Source: Allobosea sp. Leaf344 (GTDB taxonomy: Bacteria > Pseudomonadota > Alphaproteobacteria > Rhizobiales > Beijerinckiaceae). Taken from it: a stretch of DNA of 64,000 bases. The stretch is from the NCBI RefSeq assembly GCF_001426225.1, contig NZ_LMRT01000009.1, positions 245,082-309,081 on the forward strand, read 5' to 3'. This document shows, piece by piece, positions 35,077 to 44,499 of this stretch (within the stretch, counting starts at the first letter, position 1; each line of letters begins with the position of its first letter). The notes beneath the pieces were generated by a model. That model worked only from the letters and a program-made list of their open reading frames with translations, had not been told where the DNA came from and did not search any database. The position numbers and the translations under genes are program-made.

Positions 35077-36204
35077 TCACTCTGCCGCGCTCAGCACACC
35101 GCGCCGGATCTGGTCTTCCTCGATCGATTCGAACAGCGCGCGGAAATTGCCTTCTCCGAAGCCGTCATCGCCCTTGCGCTGGATGAATTCGAAGAAGATC
35201 GGACCCAGCACCGTGCCTGAGAAGATCTGCAGCAGCACCTTGCTCATCCGGCCTTCCTTCGCGCCGAGCGCCACCGCGCCTTCGCCGTCGATCAGGATGC
35301 CGTTCTGCTTCAGCCGCTCGACCGGCTCGCCATGGTTCGGCACGCGCGCATCGACCCGCGCGTAATAGGTCTCGGGCGGCGCCGGCATGAAGGGCAGGCC
35401 GTTGCCGCGCAGCCTCTCGACAGAGGCGTAGATGTCGCGCGCGCCGAGCGCGACATGCTGGATGCCCTCGCCCTTGTACTGGCGCAGATATTCCTCGATC
35501 TGGCTCTTGTCGTCGAGCGACTCGTTGATCGGAATCCGGATCTTGCCGCAGGGCGAGGTCAGGGCCCGCGAGATCAGCCCGGTCAGCTTGCCCTCGATGT
35601 TGAAGAAGCGGATCTCGCGGAAATTGAACAGCTTGCCATACCAATCGGCCCAGTGATCCATGCGCCCGCGCATGACGTTGTGGGTGAGGTGATCGAGGTA
35701 ATACAGCCCGGCCTGTTCGGGATGCGGATCGCGCTCGCCAAGCCAGTCGAAATCGACGTCCCAGATCGAGCCCTTCTCGCCATAGCGATCGACGAAATAG
35801 AGCAGCGAACCGCCGATGCCCTTCACCGCGGGAATGTGCAATTCGCCCGGCCCGACCCGGCTCTCGTAAGGCTCGGCGCCCAGCGAGACGGCGCGCTCGA
35901 AAGCCTTTTGCGCATCGACCACCCGGAAGGCCATGGCGCAGGCGCAGGGGCCATGCTCGGCCGCGAAGGCCTGGGCGAAGGAATCCGGCTCGGCGTTGAC
36001 GACGAAATTGACGTCGCCCTGGCGATACAGGGTGACGGCCTTGGAGCGATGCCGGGCGACCGGGCGAAACCCCATCGTCTCGAACAGGGCGCCGAGTTTC
36101 TCCGGCTCTGGATGGGCATATTCGACGAATTCGAACCCGTCCGTGCCCATCGGATTGGCGTCGCTGATCGCCGGCGGTGCGGCATCGTGCGGAAATGGAC
36201 CCAT
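35077..36204 (-). CDS. hppD: 4-hydroxyphenylpyruvate dioxygenase
   Basis: This Fe(II) enzyme converts 4-hydroxyphenylpyruvate to homogentisate in tyrosine breakdown. The 375-residue protein has two vicinal-oxygen-chelate domains. The metal ligands are His in DHLTHNV, His in GIQHVALG, and Glu in IFFEFIQR. The C-terminal gate helix GFGEGNFRALFESIEEDQIRRG is also typical. The ATG at 36204 gives the usual length. It is divergent from an Lrp/AsnC regulator that probably controls it. Confidence 0.95.
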   Translation of the reverse strand: MGPFPHDAAPPAISDANPMGTDGFEFVEYAHPEPEKLGALFETMGFRPVARHRSKAVTLYRQGDVNFVVNAEPDSFAQAFAAEHGPCACAMAFRVVDAQKAFERAVSLGAEPYESRVGPGELHIPAVKGIGGSLLYFVDRYGEKGSIWDVDFDWLGERDPHPEQAGLYYLDHLTHNVMRGRMDHWADWYGKLFNFREIRFFNIEGKLTGLISRALTSPCGKIRIPINESLDDKSQIEEYLRQYKGEGIQHVALGARDIYASVERLRGNGLPFMPAPPETYYARVDARVPNHGEPVERLKQNGILIDGEGAVALGAKEGRMSKVLLQIFSGTVLGPIFFEFIQRKGDDGFGEGNFRALFESIEEDQIRRGVLSAAE

Positions 36205-36325
36205 GGCTTGAACCTCCCAATGTCTTATGAACGCTGATCATCGCGCATGGCAGCGGCGCAGACCTTGCGTTTGTCACCTATCCGACTCTGTGTGATGCAC
36301 GTTTGGTGCGAAAAGGAGGCGTGGC

Positions 36326-36805
36326 ATGCAAGGATCGACCAGGCTCGATGGTTTCGACTGGAAGCTGCTCGACGCGCTCCAGCAGGACGCCTCGCTGACC
36401 AATGGCGCGCTGGCCGAGCGGATCGGGCTCTCCGCCAGCCAGATCTCCCGCCGCCGCCAGCGCCTGGAGCAGGAGGGGGTGATCCGCGGCTATCGCGCGC
36501 TGATCGAACCCGGCGCGATCGGGCTCGGGATCACCGTCTTCATCCATGTCGCGCTCGACACCCATTCGCGCGACAATGCCAGGCGCTTCCGCGATCTGGT
36601 GCGCCTCACCCCGGCGATCCTGGAGGCGCATGCCCTGACGGGCGAGGCGGATTATCTGCTTAAGGTCGCGGTCGAGGATCTCAAGGAGCTGTCCGCCTTC
36701 GTTAATGAAATCCTCATGCCTCATGAGAGCGTATCGCGTGTCAGATCAGAAATCGTTCTCGACACATTGAAGGAACCGGGGCTGCTGCCATTGCCGATGC
36801 GCTGA
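36326..36805 (+). CDS. Lrp/AsnC-family transcriptional regulator
   Basis: The 159-residue protein has an N-terminal helix-turn-helix (FDWKLLDALQQDASLTNGALAERIGLSASQISRRRQRLEQEGVIRGY) and a C-terminal RAM ligand-binding domain (ITVFIHVALD...LEAHALTGEADYLLKVAVEDL). Regulators of this family sense amino acids. It sits divergently from hppD with 121 bp between the starts. Tyrosine or a related compound is the likely signal, by inference from position. The start is the ATG at 36326. Confidence 0.9.
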   Translation: MQGSTRLDGFDWKLLDALQQDASLTNGALAERIGLSASQISRRRQRLEQEGVIRGYRALIEPGAIGLGITVFIHVALDTHSRDNARRFRDLVRLTPAILEAHALTGEADYLLKVAVEDLKELSAFVNEILMPHESVSRVRSEIVLDTLKEPGLLPLPMR

Positions 36806-36905
36806 CCCGTTCCTATTCTCAGCCCTGCCGGCCCCGCCTATGCGAGCGGGGCGACAGCAGGCTGTCTATGGGCTCGGATGGCGCAGCGCGCCGGACAGGA
36901 GAGCA

Positions 36906-37808
36906 ATGATGTTCAACGCCAAATCCCTCCTCGATGCGCTGATCAGCGCCGGCACTCAGGCGGGCGCCAAGGGCGGATCGACCGGCCAGGGCGGGTTGGG
37001 CGGCGTCTTGGGCGGATTGGCCGACCAGGTGCAGAAGGCCGGCGGCGTCGGCGGGCTCGCCGGCATGGCGGGACAGATCTTCGGCCAGGCGACGCAAGGG
37101 GTCGGCGATGTCGCCCGGCAGACCGGCCTGCAGCAGAAGGCCGGCGGCGCGCTGAACCAGGCCACCGGCGGGCGCTCCACCCAGGAGATCCTCGACCAGG
37201 CGCGGCAGATGATCGCCAAGAATCCGGCGATGGCGACCGCCGTCCTCGGCGGGCTCGGCGCGCTGGTCTTCGGCAGCTCGGCCGGCCGCGCCGTCGTCGG
37301 CTCCGCCGCCCGGATGGGCGGACTCGCGCTGATCGGCGGCCTCGCCTACAAGGCCTATCAGAACCACCAGGCCGGCAAGCCGCTGCTCGACCTGCAGACG
37401 CAGGAGGTTCTGCCGGCGCCGCAGGGCTCGGGTTTCGAGCCGGAGGCCGCGACCGACGCGACCGCGCTCCTGCTGGTGCGCGCGATGATCGCCGCCGCCT
37501 CCAGCGACGGGGCGATCGACGCCGAGGAGCGCAATGCGATCCTGGGCGGGCTGCGCGAGGCGGGTTTCGATCCCGAGGCCAATGAGTGGCTGGCCAATGA
37601 AATGGCCAATCCCGCCGCGATCGACGATCTCGTCGCCGCGGCCACGACGCCCGAGATCGCGGCGCAGGTCTATACGGCGGCGCGGATCGCGATCAATCCG
37701 GATACGGCGGCGGAGAAGGATTTCCTGGCGGGCCTCGCCGGGGCGCTGGGCATCGATGCCGAGCTCGCCGGCAATATCGACGCGGCCGCCAGCGCCGCCA
37801 AGGTCTGA
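36906..37808 (+). CDS. DUF533 / TerB-like protein
   Basis: The 300-residue protein has a Gly-rich, low-complexity first half (GQGGLGGVLGGLADQVQKAGGVGGLAG) with a weakly hydrophobic stretch (AMATAVLGGLGALVFG...GGLALIGGLAYKAYQNHQAG). The second half (about 200-300) is a TerB-like helical bundle (LLVRAMIAAASSDGAIDAEERNAILGGL...FDPEANEWLANEMANPAAIDDL). DUF533 proteins are inner-membrane associated and of unknown role. Two tandem ATGs open the gene; the first at 36906 has GGAG upstream. Confidence 0.82.
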   Translation: MMFNAKSLLDALISAGTQAGAKGGSTGQGGLGGVLGGLADQVQKAGGVGGLAGMAGQIFGQATQGVGDVARQTGLQQKAGGALNQATGGRSTQEILDQARQMIAKNPAMATAVLGGLGALVFGSSAGRAVVGSAARMGGLALIGGLAYKAYQNHQAGKPLLDLQTQEVLPAPQGSGFEPEAATDATALLLVRAMIAAASSDGAIDAEERNAILGGLREAGFDPEANEWLANEMANPAAIDDLVAAATTPEIAAQVYTAARIAINPDTAAEKDFLAGLAGALGIDAELAGNIDAAASAAKV

Positions 37809-37814
37809 GCCGCC

Positions 37815-38999
37815 TCAGCCCGGGCTGGCGCGGTTCAGAAATTCGCCCATGCGCTCAAGCGCCCGCTCGATATTGGGCAGAGAATTGGCGTAGGAGAGGC
37901 GGATATAGCCCTCCCCATGCACGCCGAAATCGGGGCCGCCGATGGTCGCGACCCCGGCATCCTCGAGCAGCGCGGAGGCGAGCGTCTTCGCCTTCCAGCC
38001 GGTCTTCGAGACGTTCGGGAAGGCGTAGAATGCGCCTTTGGGGACGGCACAGGAGACGCCCGGCAGGGCGTTCAGCCCGCTCACCACCGCCTTGCGGCGC
38101 CGGTCGAATTCCGCGAGCATCATCGAGACCGCGTCCTGCGGGCCGGTCAGCGCGGCCAGCCCCGCCCATTGCGCCGCCGCATTGACGCAGGAATGCGAAT
38201 TGACGGCGAGCTTGCGAGCATTCTCGTAGAGCGGCTTCGGCCAGACGGAGAAGCCCAGGCGCCAGCCGGTCATCGCATAGGTCTTCGACCAGCCGTTCAG
38301 CAGGATCAGCCGGTCACGGATCTCCGGATAGCTCAGCAGGCAGACATGCCGCTCGCCGTCATAGAGCATCTGGTCGTAGATCTCGTCCGACATCACCGCG
38401 ACATCCGGGAAGCGCGCGAGGCCGGCGACCAGCTTGTCGACCTCGGCCTTGGGGGTGACGCCGCCTGTGGGGTTGGCGGGCGAGTTGACGATCAGCAGCC
38501 GCGTCTTCGGCGTGATCAGCGACAGCGTCTCCTCGGCGGAGAAGGCGAAGCCGTTCTCCTCGCGGATCGGCACCGGGATCGGCGTCGCGCCGGTGAACTC
38601 GATCATCGAGCGATAGATCGGGAAGCCCGGATCCGGATAGAGGATCTCGGCCCCCGGCTCGCCGAACATCAGGATCGCCATGAACATGGTGACCTTGCCG
38701 CCGGGCACGATCATCACCTCGTCCGGCGACACCGTGACGGAAAAGCGCTTGTGGAGATCGGCGGCGACCGCCTCCCGCAAAGGCAGGATGCCATTGGCGG
38801 GGGTATAGCCGTGATGCCCGTCGCGCAGCGCTTTCACCGCCGCCTCGACGATGTGGTCGGGCGTCGGGAAATCCGGCTGGCCGATGCCGAGATTGATGAT
38901 GTCCTTGCCCTGGCGCTGCAGCTCCGTCGCGCGGGCCAGCACCGCGAAGGCGTTTTCCTCGCCGATGCGCGAGAAGGAGGGGACGACATGCAGGGTCAT
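37815..38999 (-). CDS. Class I/II pyridoxal-phosphate aminotransferase
   Basis: A fold-type I aminotransferase of 394 residues. It shows INLGIGQPDFPTPDHIVEAA near the start, GYTPANGILPLREAVA, NSPANPTGG (Asn that binds PLP), DEIYDQMLY (Asp and Tyr for PLP), and the Schiff-base Lys in NGWSKTYAMTGWRLG. The closing Arg is in GYIRLSYANS. This pattern fits the aspartate/aromatic aminotransferase group. The position near hppD hints at an aromatic substrate, but that is inference. The start is ATG 38999, and an upstream ATG at 39056 has no family-like start. Two genes converge here, 6 bp apart at the stops. Confidence 0.88.
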   Translation of the reverse strand: MTLHVVPSFSRIGEENAFAVLARATELQRQGKDIINLGIGQPDFPTPDHIVEAAVKALRDGHHGYTPANGILPLREAVAADLHKRFSVTVSPDEVMIVPGGKVTMFMAILMFGEPGAEILYPDPGFPIYRSMIEFTGATPIPVPIREENGFAFSAEETLSLITPKTRLLIVNSPANPTGGVTPKAEVDKLVAGLARFPDVAVMSDEIYDQMLYDGERHVCLLSYPEIRDRLILLNGWSKTYAMTGWRLGFSVWPKPLYENARKLAVNSHSCVNAAAQWAGLAALTGPQDAVSMMLAEFDRRRKAVVSGLNALPGVSCAVPKGAFYAFPNVSKTGWKAKTLASALLEDAGVATIGGPDFGVHGEGYIRLSYANSLPNIERALERMGEFLNRASPG

Positions 39000-39251
39000 G
39001 GCCGGTGTCCTCGACAGATGGCGCGTCCCTCTTGCGGCGACGCTTGGCGCTGTCATGGCCGCAAATCCCCGATGCTGACAAGGAAGATCTCTGTATGCTG
39101 CATGCAGAAATAGTATGACTATCCCACGCTGCTGCCCTTGCGGCGGCGCGCATGATCGGCAGAATGCGACGGAGCATCCTGCTTCGACCTACCAGACGGA
39201 TGACCGGCAAACGGCCGCCAGCGCCGGGCCGCGCGAGAGGAAACGACGATC
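39000..39251. other. Intergenic region with a CTGCATGCAG palindrome
   Basis: This 252-bp divergent region holds the promoters of the aminotransferase and the dehydratase genes. CTGCATGCAG at 39098-39107 is a perfect palindrome and may be an operator. I see no other gene-like feature. Confidence 0.4.
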
Positions 39252-41114
39252 ATGGCCAAGACGCCAGAGAGCAATGTGCCGCGCCAGGACCGGCCGACGG
39301 CGATCCCCCGCAAGAAGGCGCCGCGCCGGATCAAGCCCGAGCAGCTGCGCTCCAAGGCCTGGTTCGACAATCCCGCCAATGCCGACATGACGGCGCTCTA
39401 TATCGAGCGCACCATGAATTTCGGCCTGTCGCGCGAGGAGCTGCAATCGGGCCGCCCGATCATCGGCATCGCCCAGACCGGCTCCGACATCGCGCCCTGC
39501 AACCGCCACCATATCGAGCTGGCCGCCCGGGTCCGCGACGGCATTCGCGAGCGCGGCGGCGTGCCCTTCGAGTTTCCGATCCATCCGATCCAGGAAACCT
39601 GCAAGCGCCCGACCGCGAGCCTCGACCGCAACCTGCAATATCTCTCGCTGGTCGAGATCCTCTATGGCTACCCGCTCGACGGCGTGGTGCTGACCACGGG
39701 CTGCGACAAGACGACCCCGGCCCAGCTGATGGCGGCGGCGACCGTCGACATCCCGGCGATCGCCCTGCCCGGCGGGCCGATGCTCAACGGCAATTTCCGC
39801 GGCGAGCGCACCGGATCGGGCACGATCGTCTGGAAGGCGCGCCAGATGATGGCGGCCGGCGACATCGATTATCGCGGTTTCGTCGATCTCGTCGCCTCCT
39901 CGGCCCCGTCCGCCGGGCATTGCAACACGATGGGCACGGCGACCACGATGAACTCCATCGCCGAGGCGCTGGGCATGACGCTGCCGGGCGCGGCCGCCAT
40001 CCCGGCCCCCTATCGCGACCGCTACGAGATGGCCTATCTCACCGGGCTGCGCATCGTCGACATGGTCTGGGAGAACCTGATCCCGTCGAAGATCATGACC
40101 CGCGAAGCCTTCGAGAACGCGATCGTCGTCAATTCGGCCATTGGCGGCTCCACCAACGCGCCGATCTCGGTCAACGCCATCGCCCGCCATATCGGTGTCC
40201 CGCTCGACAATGAGGATTGGACGGAGATCGGCTACGAGATCCCGCTGCTGGTCAATCTGCAGCCGGCGGGCGAATATCTCGGCGAGGATTACTATCGCGC
40301 CGGCGGTGTCCCCGCCGTGGTCGCCGAGCTGGTGGCGAAGGGCAAGATCAAGCCCGCCATCACCGCCAATGGCCGCACCCTCGCCGAGAATTGCGAGGGG
40401 CTGTTCGCCGAGGATCGCAAGGTCATCAAGGCCTATGACGAGCCGATGAAGGCGCAGTCCGGCTTCCTCAACCTGCGCGGCAACCTCTTCGATTCCGCGA
40501 TCATGAAGACCAGCGTGATCACCCCGGAATTCCGCCAGCGCTATCTCGAGAATCCCAAGGATCCGATGGCTTTCGAAGGCAAGGCCGTGGTCTTCGACGG
40601 GCCGGAGGACTATCACCACCGCATCGACGATCCCGCGTTGGAGATCGACGAGCATTCGATCCTGTTCATCCGCGGTGTCGGGCCGATCGGCTATCCCGGC
40701 GCGGCCGAGGTGGTGAACATGCGCCCGCCGGATTACCTGATCAAGAAGGGCATCACCGCCCTCGCCTGCGTCGGCGACGGCCGCCAATCCGGCACCTCCG
40801 GCTCGCCCTCGATCCTCAACGCCTCGCCCGAAGCCGCGACCGGCGGTGGGCTCGCTCTGCTCAGGACCGGCGACCGCGTGCGTATCGACCTCAACAAGCG
40901 CACGGCGAACATCCTCGTCTCGGATCAGGAGCTCGAGACGCGGCGCGCCGCGTTGCGTGCGGCCGGCGGCTACAAATATCCGAAGAGCCAAACGCCCTGG
41001 CAGGAGATCCAGCGCAAGATCGTCGGCGAACTCTCCGACGGCATGGTCCTCAAGCCGGCGGTCAAATACCAGAAGATCCACAAGAAGTTCGGCGTGCCGC
41101 GCGACAACCACTAG
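39252..41114 (+). CDS. IlvD/Edd-family dehydratase (probable sugar-acid dehydratase)
   Basis: A 620-residue [Fe-S]-dependent dehydratase. Cysteines that can hold the cluster are C83 (TGSDIAPCN), C151 ([10 protein letters not shown]) and C224 ([11 protein letters not shown]). A Mg-binding carbamate-lysine region comes from TGCDK. The protein has a basic N-terminal extension of about 35 residues compared with IlvD, and its [18 protein letters not shown] and GGSTNAP blocks are those of the sugar-acid branch (arabonate/xylonate-type). The precise substrate cannot be read. No aldolase or reductase partner is adjacent. The ATG at 39252 has GAGAGGAAACG upstream. Confidence 0.88.
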   Translation: MAKTPESNVPRQDRPTAIPRKKAPRRIKPEQLRSKAWFDNPANADMTALYIERTMNFGLSREELQSGRPIIGIAQTGSDIAPCNRHHIELAARVRDGIRERGGVPFEFPIHPIQETCKRPTASLDRNLQYLSLVEILYGYPLDGVVLTTGCDKTTPAQLMAAATVDIPAIALPGGPMLNGNFRGERTGSGTIVWKARQMMAAGDIDYRGFVDLVASSAPSAGHCNTMGTATTMNSIAEALGMTLPGAAAIPAPYRDRYEMAYLTGLRIVDMVWENLIPSKIMTREAFENAIVVNSAIGGSTNAPISVNAIARHIGVPLDNEDWTEIGYEIPLLVNLQPAGEYLGEDYYRAGGVPAVVAELVAKGKIKPAITANGRTLAENCEGLFAEDRKVIKAYDEPMKAQSGFLNLRGNLFDSAIMKTSVITPEFRQRYLENPKDPMAFEGKAVVFDGPEDYHHRIDDPALEIDEHSILFIRGVGPIGYPGAAEVVNMRPPDYLIKKGITALACVGDGRQSGTSGSPSILNASPEAATGGGLALLRTGDRVRIDLNKRTANILVSDQELETRRAALRAAGGYKYPKSQTPWQEIQRKIVGELSDGMVLKPAVKYQKIHKKFGVPRDNH

Positions 41115-41176
41115 CGCCGGTCGCGGGCCTTCGCAGTTCCGGGCGCCGGCATCGGCCGGGCCCGGACGCCAAACCG

Positions 41177-41233
41177 CGCGCCGGCCTCAGAGCCCCGCGC
41201 CGGCCTCGGAGCCCCGCGCCGGCCTCAGGGCCG
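41177..41233. repeat. Three tandem 19-bp repeats
   Basis: Three head-to-tail copies of CGCGCCGGCCTCAGAGCCC-like units start at 41177, 41196 and 41215. Copies differ at one to three positions. The third copy crosses the stop of the DmpA-type gene at 41225. Confidence 0.8.
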
Positions 41234-42256
41234 CGCGCCGAGCCAGTCGGCCAGCGAGGGGCGCCGGTGCCCGTCGCGCCCGATCGTCGCCGGGGCGGCC
41301 AGCATCGCGTTCAGCACGGCCTCCTGCGTCGCTTCCGCCGCCGCCTGGAAGGGAAGGTCGATCCGGCTCTCGTGCAGGGCCGACAGGCCGACCAGCGCCT
41401 GATTCTCGTCATGGTGGACGGGATCGGCCGTGGTGAAGGCCACGGCGATATCGCCGCTGCCATGGCCCCAGAAGGCTCCGAGCCGCGCCAGCCCCGCCCC
41501 GCCGCGCCGCGCGATGCGCTTGAGCTGGCGGGTCTCGAGCGGCAGATCGGTCGCCATCAGCACGATCACCGAGCCGCGCTCCCCTTCGCCTGAACCGGCG
41601 GGCGTCGGGCGCCGGCCATCCGGCAGGACGAGATCCCCGGCGCGGCCGAAATTCGCCAGCACCAGAACGCCCAGATGGAACAGCCTTCCGTCCAGCGCGA
41701 TCTCGCGAGAGGCCGTGCCGACGCCGCCCTTGAAACCGAAGGCGCTCATGCCCGCCCCCGCGCCGACGGCCCCCTCCTCGACCGGGCCCTCCCGCGCCGC
41801 GTCGAGCGCCGCGAAAGCGTCCTCCTGGGTCAGGCGCCGCGCCCTGATATCGGAGAGGAACCCGTCATTGCACTCGAGCACCAGCGGATTGACCGTGCCG
41901 GTCTCGCGCCCGATATCGGCGTTCTCGGCCAGTGCCCGGGTGACCAGCGCGTCGAAACCGACGCCGACGGCCAATGTATTGCCGAGCAGGATCGGCGTCT
42001 CGATCTGCCCGAGCTCGGCGAGCTGCATCAGCCCGGCGCTCTTGCCGAAGCCGTTGATCACCTTGACCGCGGCGCGCGGCTTGCGGCGGAAGAGATTGCC
42101 GTCATGCGGCAGCACGGCGGTGAAGCCGGTCAGCACATCCCCCTCCCGCACCGTGCGATGCCCGACCCGCAGCCCCAGAACATCGGTGATCGCATTGAGC
42201 GGGCCGGGCGGGAGGGCGCCGCAGGCGAGCCCCAGATCACGCGCGCGTTGTGTCAT
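41225..42256 (-). CDS. P1-family (DmpA-type) L-aminopeptidase / D-esterase
   Basis: A 343-residue protein of peptidase family S58/P1. These proteins cut themselves into two chains, and the new N-terminal residue becomes the nucleophile. The likely cut is Gly228-Ser229 in GERGSVIVLMATDLPL. The N-terminal part contains NAITDVLGLRVGHRTV and VKVINGFGKSAGL, both typical, and GAFWGHGSGDIAVAFTTA ends the second chain. The protein lacks a signal peptide, so it acts in the cytoplasm. The ATG at 42256 starts just before the DLGLACGALPPGPLNAITDV motif. Confidence 0.9.
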   Translation of the reverse strand: MTQRARDLGLACGALPPGPLNAITDVLGLRVGHRTVREGDVLTGFTAVLPHDGNLFRRKPRAAVKVINGFGKSAGLMQLAELGQIETPILLGNTLAVGVGFDALVTRALAENADIGRETGTVNPLVLECNDGFLSDIRARRLTQEDAFAALDAAREGPVEEGAVGAGAGMSAFGFKGGVGTASREIALDGRLFHLGVLVLANFGRAGDLVLPDGRRPTPAGSGEGERGSVIVLMATDLPLETRQLKRIARRGGAGLARLGAFWGHGSGDIAVAFTTADPVHHDENQALVGLSALHESRIDLPFQAAAEATQEAVLNAMLAAPATIGRDGHRRPSLADWLGARP

Positions 42257-42459
42257 CGATCCCAGTCCATCTCCCGGCCCCGCCTCGCTGCGGCGCGCCT
42301 GCTTAGCCTGTTCTCCACCGCCTCCGATACGGTCCCCTGCGCAGGCGCGCGCCGGAGCCGATGCATGGAGGGCTCGCCAGTCGCCGAGCGCGACGAGGGC
42401 TCTAGGCAGCGGGGCCGGGCCGCTCTACCTCTGCGGCTCACGATTGAAGAGGGCGAGCC

Positions 42460-43440
42460 ATGGCTGAAGTGCGGGCGATCAGACTGAACCAGTTCGGCGG
42501 GCCGGAGGTGATGCAGCTCGAGCACGTCACCCTGCCGCCCCCCGCACCCGGCGAGGTTCAGCTGCGCCAGAGCGCCATCGGCTTCAACTTCATCGACGTC
42601 TATCAGCGCAAGGGCGTCTACCCCCTGCCCCTGCCGACCGGGCTCGGCCATGAGGCGGCGGGCGTCGTCGAGGCGGTCGGCGACGGGGTCGAGGGGTTCA
42701 GCCCCGGCGACCGCGTCGCCTATATGAATGCCGGGCTCGGCGCCTATGCCGAGTGCCGCAACGTCGCCGCCGACAGGCTCGTCGCTCTGCCCGAGGGCGT
42801 CAGCGCCGAACAGGCCGCGGCGGTGCTGTTCAAGGGCATGACGGCGCAATATCTGCTGCGACGGACGCATAAGGTGGCGGCCGGCGAAATGGTGCTGATC
42901 CATGCCGCGGCGGGCGGCGTCGGGCAGATCCTGGCGCGCTGGGCCAAGGGCCTCGGCGCCTTCGTCGTCGGCACGGCGGGTTCCGCCGCGAAATGCGAGC
43001 TGGCCCGCGCCGCCGGCTGCGACATCGCCATCGACTACAGCCGCGATGGCTGGGTCGAGACCCTGCTCGCCGAGACCGGGGGCCGCAAGGCGGAGGTCGT
43101 CTATGATTCCGTCGGCAAGGATACCTTCCTGCAGTCGCTCGGCCTTGCCGCGCCCTTCGGCCTGGTGGTGATCTATGGTGCCGCCTCCGGGCCGGCTCCC
43201 GCGATCGAGCCCGAGCTCCTCAACAAGAAGGGCTGCCTCTTCCTCACCCGCCCCTCGGTCTTCCCCCACAACGCCGACCCCGCCATCTTCCGCGTCAACG
43301 CGGCCGAGATGTTCGCGGCTCTGGGCGAAGGGCTGATCCGGCCGGAGATCGGCGCGCGATTCGCCCTGGAGCATGCCGGCGAGGCGCATCGCGCCGCCGA
43401 AGCGCGCGCGACCACGGGCGCGATCGTGCTGGAGGTGTGA
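42460..43440 (+). CDS. Quinone oxidoreductase (zinc-free MDR superfamily)
   Basis: This 326-residue NADPH-dependent reductase of the QorA group begins with a GroES-like domain (LNQFGGPEVMQLEHVTLPPPAPGEVQLRQSAIGFNFIDVYQRKGVYP). The NADP fold follows (HAAAGGVGQILARWAKGLGAFVVGTAGS). The catalytic zinc cysteines of alcohol dehydrogenases are absent, as expected for Qor. A terminator hairpin stands at 43494, and tRNA-Gly follows on the other strand. Confidence 0.92.
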   Translation: MAEVRAIRLNQFGGPEVMQLEHVTLPPPAPGEVQLRQSAIGFNFIDVYQRKGVYPLPLPTGLGHEAAGVVEAVGDGVEGFSPGDRVAYMNAGLGAYAECRNVAADRLVALPEGVSAEQAAAVLFKGMTAQYLLRRTHKVAAGEMVLIHAAAGGVGQILARWAKGLGAFVVGTAGSAAKCELARAAGCDIAIDYSRDGWVETLLAETGGRKAEVVYDSVGKDTFLQSLGLAAPFGLVVIYGAASGPAPAIEPELLNKKGCLFLTRPSVFPHNADPAIFRVNAAEMFAALGEGLIRPEIGARFALEHAGEAHRAAEARATTGAIVLEV

Positions 43441-43493
43441 GCGGGGCCGGTGGCGGCGCCATTTCCGGATGGCGCCGGGCCAAAACGCAAAAA

Positions 43494-43511
43494 GCGCCGG
43501 AGACCCGGCGC
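43494..43511. terminator. Bidirectional terminator between qor and tRNA-Gly
   Basis: GCGCCGG / CCGGCGC closes an AGAC loop. It is flanked by AAAAA before and CTTTG after, so it can end transcripts on both strands. Confidence 0.75.
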
Positions 43512-43533
43512 CTTTGCGATCGATGAACCATCC

Positions 43534-43608
43534 TGGAGCGGGAGAAGGGATTCGAACCCTCGACCCCAACCTTGGCAAGGTTGTGCTCTACCCCTGAGCT
43601 ACTCCCGC
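43534..43608 (-). tRNA. tRNA-Gly (GCC)
   Basis: On the minus strand the acceptor stem is GCGGGAG / CTCCCGC, with an encoded CCA at 43534-43536. The anticodon stem ACCTT/AAGGT region encloses TTGCCAA, giving anticodon GCC at 43574-43576. The T-arm GGTTCGAATCC is normal. The gene is complete at 75 nt. Confidence 0.95.
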
Positions 43609-43893
43609 GTCCGGACAGTGCGCGGCGTCTCCGCCGCGAGGCCGGCTTATTGCCCCAATCCGTCGCGAAGCGCAAGCGCCTCCCGCGAGATTTTTTGCTG
43701 GCCCGGACGAAGCGGGCGCGAGGGGCGCGGCGCCGGCCTTTTGCGGCATGTCGCTGCCGCCATCGGCCGAGCGGGCGGCGGCGCTTGTGGCCGGCGTCCC
43801 GGGCGATTAGGCAGGTTCCGCCACCGCCACCGAGAAAGCCCGATCTGCCTGCCGCCCGACCGCCTGACCACCGATCCCTGCACGAGCCCCGCG
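43609..43893. other. Intergenic region upstream of tRNA-Gly and the ProX gene
   Basis: This 285-bp region carries the divergent promoters of tRNA-Gly and the prolyl-tRNA editing gene. The frames that run through it have no ribosome-binding site, and I see no other feature. Confidence 0.5.
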
Positions 43894-44418
43894 ATGTCCG
43901 AGCCTCTCACCCCAGACCAGTTCTGCGCCCATCTCGCCGCGCAGGGGCTCGCCTTCCACCGCACCGACCACCGCGCCGTCTTCACCGTCGACGAATCGCG
44001 GGAGCTGCGGGCCGGCATGAGCGGGCTGCACACCAAGAACCTGTTTCTGAAGGACAAGAAGGGCCGCCTCTTCCTGGTCTCGGCGCGCGACGATGCCCGC
44101 ATCGATCTCAAGCGCCTGCACGAGGTCATCGGCGCCAGCGGGCGGCTCTCCTTCTGCTCGGCCGAGCTGCTGATGGCGAAGCTCGGGGTGACGCCCGGCT
44201 CGGTCACCGCCTTCGCCGTGATCAACGACCGCGCGGGCGAGGTCACGCTGGTGCTGGACGCCAATCTGATGACCGGCGAGGAGGTGAATTTCCACCCGCT
44301 GATCAACACGGCGACGCTGCGCATCGGCCACGATGCGCTGCTCGCTTTTCTCGACGGTGCCGGTCATCGCCCGCTGATCGTCGATTTGCCGGTTCCCGCC
44401 GATGGACAGAACGGCTGA
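43894..44418 (+). CDS. Prolyl-tRNA editing-domain protein (ProX/YbaK type)
   Basis: The 174-residue stand-alone editing domain hydrolyses mischarged Ala-tRNA(Pro) or a similar tRNA. Family motifs are FHRTDHRAVFTVDESRELR, HTKNLFLKDKKGRLFLVSARDDARIDLKRL (with the conserved K in LKDKKG), and GSVTAFAVINDRAGEVTLVLDANLM. These fit ProXp-ala (PrdX). The ATG at 43894 is the first start in the family's usual position. A thioredoxin gene follows 81 bp downstream on the same strand. Confidence 0.9.
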   Translation: MSEPLTPDQFCAHLAAQGLAFHRTDHRAVFTVDESRELRAGMSGLHTKNLFLKDKKGRLFLVSARDDARIDLKRLHEVIGASGRLSFCSAELLMAKLGVTPGSVTAFAVINDRAGEVTLVLDANLMTGEEVNFHPLINTATLRIGHDALLAFLDGAGHRPLIVDLPVPADGQNG

Positions 44419-44499
44419 GCCTCCCCATCTATGGCAGGGTCGCGAAGGCCGGGACCCGTGCCCCCCACGACCGATCGAAGAGGCGACGAAGGACGAGCC

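Noticed and set aside
39098..39107. CTGCATGCAG as a named operator
   Set aside because: A 10-bp palindrome by itself is weak evidence and no nearby regulator is known to use it, so it is only mentioned in the intergenic entry.
41177..41233. CRISPR array
   Set aside because: The repeats are 19 bp, head to tail with no spacers, and there are no cas genes. It is a plain tandem repeat.
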